A stretch of 29,124 nucleotides of DNA from NCBI RefSeq assembly GCF_902490045.1, contig NZ_CABUCJ010000021.1, positions 1 to 29,124 on the forward strand, in the 5' to 3' direction. Positions 14,288 to 21,875 of this stretch are shown here, in pieces. The stretch is from an uncultured Anaerotruncus sp. (GTDB lineage Bacteria > Bacillota > Clostridia > Oscillospirales > Ruminococcaceae). The position numbers and the translations under genes are program-made. The notes below the pieces were generated by a model, which worked only from the letters and a program-made list of their open reading frames with translations, was not told where the DNA came from and made no database searches. Position 1 is the first letter of the stretch. Each line of letters opens with the position of its first letter.

Positions 14288-15442
14288 ATGGCATCAATTT
14301 TGGTTTTAGGCGCGGGCAAGGAGGGGAAAGGCTTCCTGGGCGAGGTTTTTTCGGCCGCCGGCTGGAAGGTTTCTTTGCTTGACAAGGACCCGCTTGTCAT
14401 CGAAAATTTAAGGAAGGGCTCCTATACGGTCGAGCTCTTCAAGGTGGACGGCACCTATCCGGCCGTCGTCTCGGGATATGAGGCGTACCTGTGCGACCCG
14501 GAGCGCTCCTGCCGGCGGGCGGTGATGGACGCGGACGTTCTGGCGGTCTGCCTCTATCCGGAGGACATTGCCGAGGCGGCGGCTTATCTGGCCCCCTGCT
14601 TTGAGGAACGCGCGGCCGCGGGCGGGAAAAAGCTCACCATCCTCAGCTGCACCAACATCAACCACCTGATGGGCAGGATCGAGGAGTGGTTTCTCGCGCC
14701 GATGAAGTCGGAAAAGAGCCGCGCATGGTTTCGGGAAAATGTGGCCCTGCGCGACACGATCGTCCGCCGTTCCGTCAGCGCGGAGTCCAACAGCAGCCTC
14801 CGGCTCGAGGCGCTCACCGTTGCCAACCTGCTGATCCAGCCCCCCATCCATGCCGACTTGAGCGGCGTGGAATGGATGGAGCTGATGGACGATCTGGAAA
14901 AGATGAAGGACATCAAGCTTTACAGCCTCAACGCCCCGCACGCGACCTGCGCTTACGCCGGATATCTACGGGGATACCGGACGATTTGCGAATCGGAGGG
15001 AGACCCGGAGGTCGCGGCGCTGATGGACGAGGTCCTCTCCGAAGCGGTCAAGGGCCTGTCGGCGGAATTTGGCGTGCCGGAAGGGAAAATTTGGGACTTC
15101 AGCAAAATGCCCGCGCCGAAAGACGCGCTTCCCGACCTGATCACCCGGGTGGGCTACGACCCCCTGCGCAAGCTGGCGCGCGGCGACCGTCTGACCGGAA
15201 ACGCGCTTTTCTGTTACAACCATGGGCTTCCCTGCGGCGCGTTGGTGCGGTCGATCGCAAACGGCCTGGCCTATGCGGAGGCGACCGATCCCGCCGCGCT
15301 TAAAATGCAGGAAATCATCCGCACAAAGGGCCTCGAGGCGGCGATCACGGATATCTGCGGCCTCGAGTCCGGACATCCGCTGATTGCGGAGATCAGCGCG
15401 GCTTACCGCGCCCTGCCCGCCGAAAAACGGCAGGCCTGTTAA
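14288..15442 (+). CDS. Mannitol-dehydrogenase-family polyol/sugar-phosphate oxidoreductase
   Basis: NAD(P)-dependent enzyme of 384 residues, the length of mannitol-1-phosphate 5-dehydrogenase. The N-terminus has the Rossmann motif 'LGAGKEGKGF', matching the GAGxxGRGF type of that family. The catalytic pattern of polyol-specific long-chain dehydrogenases, K-x4-N-x2-H, is present as Lys210, Asn215 and His218. The family's usual 'CEN/CDN' segment is replaced by 'SCTNINHLMGRI', so the substrate probably differs from mannitol 1-phosphate. ATG at 14288 is six bases after GGGAGG; the ATG at 14282 abuts that site. First gene of the operon, 45 bases after the O2/O3 operators. It likely oxidises a hexitol, pentitol or its phosphate; which one is not determinable. 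Confidence 0.85.
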   Translation: MASILVLGAGKEGKGFLGEVFSAAGWKVSLLDKDPLVIENLRKGSYTVELFKVDGTYPAVVSGYEAYLCDPERSCRRAVMDADVLAVCLYPEDIAEAAAYLAPCFEERAAAGGKKLTILSCTNINHLMGRIEEWFLAPMKSEKSRAWFRENVALRDTIVRRSVSAESNSSLRLEALTVANLLIQPPIHADLSGVEWMELMDDLEKMKDIKLYSLNAPHATCAYAGYLRGYRTICESEGDPEVAALMDEVLSEAVKGLSAEFGVPEGKIWDFSKMPAPKDALPDLITRVGYDPLRKLARGDRLTGNALFCYNHGLPCGALVRSIANGLAYAEATDPAALKMQEIIRTKGLEAAITDICGLESGHPLIAEISAAYRALPAEKRQAC

Positions 15443-15508
15443 CCCGTCGGCCGTGGGGCGGGCGCCGCCCCCATTTGATACTGTTTTAAAACAAGTAGGA
15501 GGAAAACC

Positions 15509-16555
15509 ATGAAAAAATTAATCGCGCTTTTGATGGCAGCCATGATGATCCTGGGCCTGGCGGCCTGCAACGACGGGACGGGCTCCAGCCCGGCCGCCGC
15601 AAACGATGCCTCCGCCCCCGCGCAGGAGAGTGCCGCCCCGGCGGACAAGGACGCGGGACCCGTCCGGATCGCTTTTATTTCGCCCGCGATGCACTATGAT
15701 TTCTTCGCCTATCTGGCGGCGGCCGCCAAGAAGACCGCGGAGGAAAACGGCGCGCAGATCGACGTATTTGACGCGAAGGAGGACTTTACCCAGGTGGCAG
15801 AATTCATTTCCCATGCGGTCGCGCAGAAATATGACGTGATCTGCACCGCGGGATTTGAACCGATCATCCCGGCGGTGGCGGAGGCCAACGCGGCGGGAAT
15901 CCCGCTGATCAACTTTGACGCCCGCCTGATGGGCCCCGGAGATTTTTACGCCCGCGTCTCGAGCGACAACAAGGAGCTCGGCAAGCTGGACGGAGAATAT
16001 GTCCGCGGCCTCATCGAGCAGCGCACCGATAAGGAGCACTTCGTCCTCATGACCGTCAACTTCAAGGATTCCCAGTCGAACATTGACCGCTGCGAGGGCT
16101 TCGCAGAGGCGTTCGCGGGGATGGACAACGTTGAAATCAAGGAGGTCCTGCCCGCGGCCGCCACAGTCGAGGGGGCGCAGGCGCTCTTTGACGATCTGCT
16201 GATCGGCAATCCGGCTGGCACGATCGACTACATCTTTGCCAGCAGCGCCGGCACCGGCGTGGGTACGATGGCGGCGGTCACCACCGCGGGCCGCAGCGAA
16301 ATTGGGGTTGTGGCCGTGGACGACGAGCAGGGCCTGCTGGACGCGCTGCTTGACCCGGACAGCAGCTTCCTGGCGACAGCCGCGCAAAATCCCTCCGATA
16401 TCGGGCGGATGACCGTCGAAGCCGCGCTCAAAGCGGTGGAGGGCGAGGAGTCGGGCGAGGTCGTGGTGCCCGGACGGCTCATCACCAAGGAAAACGTCCA
16501 GAAGGATATCGAGGAGCAGGCCGCCCTCAAGGAAGAGCTCTCCAAGTATAAATAA
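15509..16555 (+). CDS. ABC transporter sugar-binding lipoprotein, ribose/RbsB-like
   Basis: Captures the sugar outside the membrane for the ABC importer. The 348-residue product has a lipoprotein signal ending in LAAC (Cys20), an Ala/Ser/Pro-rich tether to about residue 47, and a type-I periplasmic-binding domain starting 'VRIAFISPAMHYDFFAYL'. 'GIPLINFDA' and 'GVVAVDDEQGLLDAL' are the typical strands lining the hinge and pocket. AGGAGG precedes the ATG by about seven bases. It is followed by a strong hairpin before the ATPase gene, which can explain higher levels of the binding protein than of the transporter. Relatives bind ribose, allose, xylose or ketohexoses. Confidence 0.92.
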   Translation: MKKLIALLMAAMMILGLAACNDGTGSSPAAANDASAPAQESAAPADKDAGPVRIAFISPAMHYDFFAYLAAAAKKTAEENGAQIDVFDAKEDFTQVAEFISHAVAQKYDVICTAGFEPIIPAVAEANAAGIPLINFDARLMGPGDFYARVSSDNKELGKLDGEYVRGLIEQRTDKEHFVLMTVNFKDSQSNIDRCEGFAEAFAGMDNVEIKEVLPAAATVEGAQALFDDLLIGNPAGTIDYIFASSAGTGVGTMAAVTTAGRSEIGVVAVDDEQGLLDALLDPDSSFLATAAQNPSDIGRMTVEAALKAVEGEESGEVVVPGRLITKENVQKDIEEQAALKEELSKYK

Positions 16556-16571
16556 GCGGCCCGGAGCCGGT

Positions 16572-16600
16572 GCGGGACGCGCGGAAGGCGCGCGTCCCGC
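16572..16600 (+). promoter_or_regulatory. Intercistronic hairpin between binding protein and ATPase
   Basis: 12-bp GC-rich perfect stem, arms 16572-16583 and 16589-16600, loop GAAGG, with no T-run. The position and lack of a T-tract fit an mRNA-stabilising element protecting the binding-protein message, as in other sugar ABC operons. Confidence 0.6.
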
Positions 16601-16636
16601 CGGGTCTCCTGCCAAATTTGGGCGTGAGGTGAACAG

Positions 16637-18160
16637 ATGGAAAACGCGGTTTTACAGATGGAGCATATCAGCAAGTCCTTCGCTACCGTCGCGGTGCTGA
16701 AAGATATCAACCTTTCGATTCAGAGAGGCCATGTCGTTACGCTGGTGGGAGAGAACGGAGCCGGGAAGAGTACGCTTTGCAAGATCATCGCGGGGAATCT
16801 CATGCCCGATACCGGAACCCTTACGATCGACGGGCGGACCTATGAAAGCCTGGATATCGACCAGGCCAAGCGGCTCGGTATCCGGATGGTACACCAGGAG
16901 CTGTTGGTTCTGCCCAAAATGACGATTCAGGAAAACCTCTTTATCGGCAGCGAACTCAGCGCGGGCCTTTTTCTGGATAAAGCGCAGATGGATCGGCGGG
17001 CGCGGGAGCTGCTGGAGCTCGTGGGACTCAGCGTCGATCCGGAAACAAAGGTGTCGGAGATCGACATTGCGGCCAAGCAGCTTGTGGAAATCGCCCGCGC
17101 GCTGAGTGCCGACGCGGGGATCATCATCCTCGATGAGCCGACCTCCTCCCTTTCCGACAAGGAGATCGACAAGCTCTTCGCGGTGGTCAACAGGCTCAAG
17201 GAGCGCGGCGTGACCTTCATCTTCGTCTCCCACCGGATGAAGGAGGTCCTGCGCATCTCGGACGAAATCTTCGTGCTCAAGGACGGCGAGCTGGTCACCG
17301 AGCTGGACGCGCGGGAGGCCACCGAGGAGCTTATCGTCAAGCATATGGTAGGACGCAACTATGACGACTACTATCACCGCAAGCGGACCTTCTTCGGAGC
17401 GGAAGCGATGCGTCTGGAAAATGTGGGCGGCGTCGAGGACAAAGAGAGCAGGGGCGCTTATACCCCGAGGGGAGTCTCCCTCAGCCTCTATGAGGGAGAG
17501 GTGCTGGGAATCGCGGGGCTCGTGGGCGCGGGGCGCACCGAGCTGATACGGCTGATTTTCGGCGAGGACGAAAAAGCGCCCGGAAGCCGGGTGTTCATCT
17601 TCGGCAAAGAGGCGCGCATCCGCAGCTCCAAGGACGCGATGCGGCAGGGGCTCGCATGGGTGACGGAGGACCGCAAGTCGGAAGGGCTCATCCTCAAGTT
17701 CCCGATATCGGACAATATTGCGCTGCCGAACCTGGGCCGCCTGACGCCGAAGCTGTTTGTCGACAGGAAAAAAGAGCGGGAGCTCTGCGAAACGTTTATC
17801 AAAAGCCTGAGCATCCGGACCACGGGGACCGGGCAGCGGGCGATGTATCTTTCGGGCGGCAACCAACAGAAGGTGGTGCTGGCCAAATGGCTCGCGACGC
17901 AGCCGAAAATACTCATTCTCGACGAGCCGACCCGCGGAATCGACGTGGCCGCGAAGGCGGAGGTCTATAAGCTCATCAACGAGCTGTCGGCACAGGGGAT
18001 CGCGATCCTGCTGATTTCCTCCGAGACGCCGGAAATTATGGGAATGAGCGACCGCATCCTCGTCATGCACGAGGGGACCATTACAGGAGAATTCGCGCGG
18101 GAGGAATTCAGCGAGGAAGGAATCATCGCCGCGGCCATAGGGAGGAAGAAACCATCATGA
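16637..18160 (+). CDS. ABC transporter ATP-binding protein, RbsA-type double ATPase
   Basis: Energises sugar import; 507 residues with two fused nucleotide-binding domains. The first has Walker A 'GENGAGKST' (38-46), Walker B 'IIILDEPTSS' (163-172) and a degenerate signature region. The second has a degenerate Walker A 'GLVGAGRTE' (294-302), the signature 'LSGGNQQKV' (405-413) and Walker B 'ILILDEPTRG' (425-434). This asymmetry is normal for RbsA/XylG/MglA proteins. Its stop overlaps the permease start by four bases. The ribosome site GGTGA (16628-16632) is close to ATG 16637. Confidence 0.95.
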   Translation: MENAVLQMEHISKSFATVAVLKDINLSIQRGHVVTLVGENGAGKSTLCKIIAGNLMPDTGTLTIDGRTYESLDIDQAKRLGIRMVHQELLVLPKMTIQENLFIGSELSAGLFLDKAQMDRRARELLELVGLSVDPETKVSEIDIAAKQLVEIARALSADAGIIILDEPTSSLSDKEIDKLFAVVNRLKERGVTFIFVSHRMKEVLRISDEIFVLKDGELVTELDAREATEELIVKHMVGRNYDDYYHRKRTFFGAEAMRLENVGGVEDKESRGAYTPRGVSLSLYEGEVLGIAGLVGAGRTELIRLIFGEDEKAPGSRVFIFGKEARIRSSKDAMRQGLAWVTEDRKSEGLILKFPISDNIALPNLGRLTPKLFVDRKKERELCETFIKSLSIRTTGTGQRAMYLSGGNQQKVVLAKWLATQPKILILDEPTRGIDVAAKAEVYKLINELSAQGIAILLISSETPEIMGMSDRILVMHEGTITGEFAREEFSEEGIIAAAIGRKKPS

Positions 18161-19085
18161 ATGTAAAATCGAAACTGGGAACCCGGCAGGTCCTGAACCG
18201 ATATGGCCTCGTGATCGTTATCGTGCTGGTGGCGGTGGCTTTTTCGGTCATCAACCGCCTCTTCCTGCTGCCCGACAACCTGATCAACATCGCCCGGCAG
18301 ATGGCGGTGACCGCCATCGTCTCGGTGGGCATGACCTTTGTGATGATTTCGGGCGACATTGATGTCGGCGTCGGCGGCGTGGCCTGCCTGACCGGGATGA
18401 TCGTCTCGCTGGCGATGAAGTCATGTGGCTGGCGCTGGTTTTCGGCCTGCTTGTCGGCGCGATGCTCGGCGCGGTCAACGGGCTGCTCGTCACCTCCTTT
18501 TCCCTGCCGTCCATGGTCGTCACGCTGGCAATGATGAACTTTGCCAACGGCGTCGCCAGCATCCTGACCGGCGGCACCGCCGTCTACGGACTGCCCGACG
18601 AATTTCTCTTCATCGGGCGGGGCTCGCTCCTTTTCATCCCCAGCCAGGTCATTATTATGGCGGTGCTGGCCGTCGCGGGCGTGATCGTGCTGCGCAAGAC
18701 GCCCTTCGGCCGTCATGTCTATGCGATCGGCGGCAATAAGGAGGTCGCCAAGCTCTCGGGCATCAATGTAAAGCGCACCCGGATCCTGCTTTACATCGTC
18801 AGCGGGATTTGCGCCGCGATCGGGGGCATCATCCTCACCAGCCGGACCGCCTCGGGGCAGCCCAACCTCGCGACCACGATGAACATGAACGTCATCACGG
18901 CGGTCGCCATCGGCGGCACCTCCCTCAACGGCGGTTCGGGCACGATCGGCGGAAGCCTGCTCGGCGCGCTTCTGCTTACGATGATCACCAACGGCCTCAA
19001 CGTCAACGGCATCGACTCCTTCTGGCAGCTGGTGGTTTCGGCCATCGTCCTGATCATTACCATCATCGCTTACCGCAACGACTGA
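18157..19085 (+). pseudogene. ABC transporter permease, RbsC-type, frameshifted
   Basis: Membrane permease of the ribose-type importer, about 310 residues if read across a frame change. The first frame (18157 to about 18422) encodes a membrane helix, 'NIARQMAVTAIVSVGMTFVM' and the family motif 'SGDIDVGVGGVACLTGMIV'; it then runs out of frame to a stop at 18534 with Arg/Ser/Cys-rich nonsense. The second frame, from about 18423 to 19085, continues the family: 'GAVNGLLV', 'GRHVYAIGGNKEVAKLSGI' and 'AVAIGGTSLNGGSGTIGG'. Comparison with E. coli RbsC from memory suggests about three residues are also lost at the junction. One or ten missing bases would restore the frame. There is no homopolymer at the site. 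Either an assembly error or a real mutation that would abolish uptake. Confidence 0.85.
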
Positions 19086-19104
19086 TATATTTAGGAGGTA
19101 AATT

Positions 19105-19509
19105 ATGCAGAAATATGGAATCCTCAATGCGCAGATCCGTTCGCTGCTCGCACGCAGCGGACACCGTGACCGGATCGCCCTGACAGACGCCGGCTTCAAC
19201 AATCCCCTCGGCGTCGAGACGGTGGACATGGCGTTTTTGCCCAACATCCCCACCATCCTGCAGGTGCTCGACGGGGTGCTCGCCGAATTCTCCATTGAAA
19301 AGGTCATTCTGGCCGAGGAGATTAAAACCATGGCCCCCGAACTGCTGGAGGAGTACCAAAAACGTTTCCCCAAGACCCCGATCGAATTCATCCCCCACTC
19401 CGAGTTTGACGAGCTGATGCCGAAGGTCAAGGGCATTATCCGTACCGGGCAGTATGGCCTGCACGCGCCCAACATGATCCTGCAGGCAGGCTGCACCTAC
19501 GACGAATAA
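19105..19509 (+). CDS. RbsD/FucU-family sugar mutarotase (pyranase)
   Basis: Interconverts ring forms of an imported sugar so that the kinase receives the right anomer. It has 134 residues, the size of D-ribose pyranase. The N-terminal catalytic region 'ILNAQIRSLLARSGHRDRIA' contains His20, matching the catalytic His20 of RbsD, followed by 'TDAGFNNPLGVETVDMA'. The C-terminal 'NMILQAGCTY' also fits the family. TAGGAGG lies seven to eight bases before ATG. Position after an RbsC-like permease copies the rbsDACBK logic, but no classical ribokinase is present; PfkB kinases of fructokinase type follow. The substrate need not be ribose. Confidence 0.9.
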   Translation: MQKYGILNAQIRSLLARSGHRDRIALTDAGFNNPLGVETVDMAFLPNIPTILQVLDGVLAEFSIEKVILAEEIKTMAPELLEEYQKRFPKTPIEFIPHSEFDELMPKVKGIIRTGQYGLHAPNMILQAGCTYDE

Positions 19510-19543
19510 CCCGTGAGAAGGACACTCTGGAAGGAAGGTTGCT

Positions 19544-20512
19544 ATGTTGGATGTCGTGGCGCTCGGCGAACTGGTCATTGACTTTTCGCCCGCCGGATTT
19601 TCTGATGAGGGGAACGCCCTCTATGAACGCCATCCGGGCGGCGCGCCCAGCAATCTGCTGGCCGCGGTGACAAAGCTCGGCGGAAAAACCGCGCTGATCG
19701 GCATGGTGGGGGAAGACGAGTTCGGCTTTTTCCTGCGCGACACGCTCGTCTCCTGCGGGGTGGGGACGCAGGGACTCCGCCTGTCTCCCGACGCTTACAC
19801 CACCCTCGCCTTTGTCCATCTGGACCAAAGCGGGAACCGCAGTTTCACCGTTATGCGCCGTCCGGGCGCCGACACCTGCCTGCCCCTTGAACAGGTTGAT
19901 TTCAGCCTGATCGGCGGGGCAAGGATTTTTCATGTGAGCGCGGCCTCGCTCACCCACGAGCCAACCCGGGGCAGCGCCTTTGCGGCGGCGAAGTATGCGC
20001 GGGAGAGGGGCGTTCCGGTCTCCTTTGATGCAAATTACCGGGAGGTTCTCTGGGACGCGGAAACCGCGCGACGGGTTATGCGCGAATTTCTGCCGCTTGT
20101 CGATATACTGAAGGTCTCCGATGAGGAAATGACGCTGCTGTCCGGCACGGAGGACCTTTCGGAGGGCTCCCGGATGCTCGCGGGATACGGCCCGAAGCTG
20201 GTTGCCGTCACGCTCGGGCCGCGGGGCTGCTTCTATCGTCATCCGGCGGGGTGCGGCAGCCTGCCCGCCTACGACGTGAAGGTCGTGGACACCAACGGTG
20301 CGGGGGACATCTTTCTCGGCTCCGTGCTCTCACAGCTTTGTGAAAGCGGAAAGCCGCTCGCGGCGTTCGGGCGCGAGGAGTTGGAGGCTATTATCCGCTT
20401 CGCCAATGCGGCGGGTTCCGTCTGCGCTTCCCGGCGGGGGGGACTGCTCAGCGCGCCCACCCGAGAGGAAGTCCTGCGCTGCATGAACGGGATCCCTTCG
20501 CTGGCCGTCTGA
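19544..20512 (+). CDS. PfkB-family carbohydrate kinase (first copy)
   Basis: ATP-dependent sugar kinase of 322 residues. 'HPGGAPSN' (30-37) is the N-terminal PfkB motif, and 'DTNGAGDIFLGSV' (249-261) is the second signature with catalytic base Asp255. The overall layout (MLDVVALGELVIDF start, 'ANYREVLW', 'KVSDEEMTLLSG') resembles bacterial fructokinases more than ribokinases. It is paralogous to the kinase at 21876. Both begin MLDV and share the 'LPAYDV' segment before the GAGD motif. GGAAGG precedes ATG by four bases. The two kinases sit on either side of the HPS/PHI pair, which suggests two phosphorylation steps or two substrates. Confidence 0.9.
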   Translation: MLDVVALGELVIDFSPAGFSDEGNALYERHPGGAPSNLLAAVTKLGGKTALIGMVGEDEFGFFLRDTLVSCGVGTQGLRLSPDAYTTLAFVHLDQSGNRSFTVMRRPGADTCLPLEQVDFSLIGGARIFHVSAASLTHEPTRGSAFAAAKYARERGVPVSFDANYREVLWDAETARRVMREFLPLVDILKVSDEEMTLLSGTEDLSEGSRMLAGYGPKLVAVTLGPRGCFYRHPAGCGSLPAYDVKVVDTNGAGDIFLGSVLSQLCESGKPLAAFGREELEAIIRFANAAGSVCASRRGGLLSAPTREEVLRCMNGIPSLAV

Positions 20513-20650
20513 CAGGCTTATCGTCCCCCTCGGGGGTGGCTGCAATGGACCGCATATTGACGGGCTTTTTGCCGCGGCGCGGGTGGATGACGGCGGGGAG
20601 TTCCGCGCGCCTTTTGGCGCGGCACGAATAATCATTTTGGGGAGGACGCT

Positions 20651-21298
20651 ATGAAACTGCAAATCGCATTGGATGACATCACCTATGAGGGGGCTCTCAC
20701 GCTGCTTGGGCAGATCGCGGATTCGATCGACATCATTGAGCTCGGGACCCCCTTCGCCTATACCTATCCGCTTTCCGCGATCGGGGAGCTGAAAAAAGCG
20801 TACCCCGGCAAAGAGGTCTTCGCCGATTATAAAATTCTCGACGGCGGCGAATTCATGGCAAATCTCGCGTTCGGCGCGGGAGCGGATATGGTTTCCGTCT
20901 CCGCTTCGGCGCACGAGGGCACGATCGCGGGCGCGGTCAAAGCGGCAAAAAAACAGGGGCGGAAGGTGCTGGCCGACATGATGGGCCTGCCGCTTGAACG
21001 GATCGCGGAACGGTCCGCGGCGGCGGCGCGGCTTGGCGCGGATTATCTGTGCGTGCATACCAGCCTTGACGTGAAGGACGCGGACGACCCGCTCGCCTGC
21101 ATCCGGGAGGCGAAGCGCGGCGCAAAGGGGAAGGCCCTCGTCGCGGCGGCGGGCGGCATCCGTCTCGAGACGCTGCCGCGGATCCTTGAGGCGGCGCCCG
21201 ACCTCGTTATCGTCGGCGGCGCGATCATCAAGTCGCCGGACCCGAAGGAGACCGCAGCCAGGATGGCGGAACTCGTCCGCGGAAGGGGGATGGCGTGA
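20651..21298 (+). CDS. hxlA: 3-hexulose-6-phosphate synthase (HPS), OMPDC superfamily
   Basis: Reversibly condenses formaldehyde with ribulose 5-phosphate to D-arabino-3-hexulose 6-phosphate. The 215-residue barrel shows the superfamily catalytic set: Asp8 in 'IALDD', Glu30 in 'IIELGTPF', and DxKxxD at 59-64 in 'FADYKILDGG'. At 136-140 it reads HTSLD, as in HPS; the related 3-keto-L-gulonate-6-phosphate decarboxylases (UlaD) have His-x-x-Arg here, and the Arg is absent. The next gene is PHI, the usual partner, overlapping by one base. GGGGAGG precedes ATG by six bases. A 138-base gap separates it from the kinase upstream, with no obvious promoter. Its presence in a sugar-uptake operon is unusual. 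Confidence 0.88.
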   Translation: MKLQIALDDITYEGALTLLGQIADSIDIIELGTPFAYTYPLSAIGELKKAYPGKEVFADYKILDGGEFMANLAFGAGADMVSVSASAHEGTIAGAVKAAKKQGRKVLADMMGLPLERIAERSAAAARLGADYLCVHTSLDVKDADDPLACIREAKRGAKGKALVAAAGGIRLETLPRILEAAPDLVIVGGAIIKSPDPKETAARMAELVRGRGMA

Positions 21299-21855
21299 TG
21301 AAGGCCGGCCGGTTTGCTTTGGAAAGCCTGCGGGAGCTCCGCTCTCTCGCCGAGCGCCTCGATTCCGCCGAGGTGGAAGCGTTTGAGGACGCGGTCCTCG
21401 GCGCCAAAAGGGTGTTTGTCGGCGGGGCGGGGCGGACCCTGCTCGCGATGAAATTTTTTGCGATGAGGCTGATGCAGATCGGCCTGCCAACCTTTTTGGT
21501 GGGAGAGGTGTGCACGCCCAGCATCGGCGGGGGAGATTTGCTGATCGTGGGTTCCGGCTCGGGGGAGACGGGCTGCACGCTCGCCGTTGTGAACAAGGCG
21601 AAAGCGGCGGGGGCCAAAGTGGCGGCGCTTACCCGTGTGCCGGATTCCTCGCTCGGCCGGGCGGCCGACCTCCGGCTGACCCTGCGCGCCGAGACTCCGG
21701 AAGACGCCGCGGCGGACTATCTCTCCATCCGCCCGGACGGGAACGCCTTTGAACAGGGAGTGATCCTCGCCGCCGACGCGATGGTCTGGGAGATGATGCT
21801 CAGGATGGGCATCGGGCTTGACACCATCCGCCGCAACCATGCAAATCTCGAATAA
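21298..21855 (+). CDS. hxlB: 6-phospho-3-hexuloisomerase (PHI), SIS domain
   Basis: Isomerises D-arabino-3-hexulose 6-phosphate to fructose 6-phosphate. It has 185 residues, the same size as Bacillus HxlB. 'RVFVGGAGRTLLAMKFFAMRL' is followed by 'LLIVGSGSGET', the sugar-phosphate loop of SIS domains, a glutamate in 'NAFEQGVILAADA', and the PHI-type ending 'RNHANLE'. ATG at 21298 overlaps the HPS stop (TGATG), so the two are translationally coupled. A GTG at 21295 would add one residue. The match is strong along the full length, so this is a true PHI and not a generic SIS sugar isomerase. Confidence 0.92.
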   Translation: MKAGRFALESLRELRSLAERLDSAEVEAFEDAVLGAKRVFVGGAGRTLLAMKFFAMRLMQIGLPTFLVGEVCTPSIGGGDLLIVGSGSGETGCTLAVVNKAKAAGAKVAALTRVPDSSLGRAADLRLTLRAETPEDAAADYLSIRPDGNAFEQGVILAADAMVWEMMLRMGIGLDTIRRNHANLE

Positions 21856-21875
21856 ATCCGGAAGGGGGCCCGCTG

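Noticed and set aside
16637..18160. Degenerate second Walker A taken as a sign of gene decay in the ATPase
   Set aside because: This asymmetry is normal in RbsA/MglA/XylG proteins.
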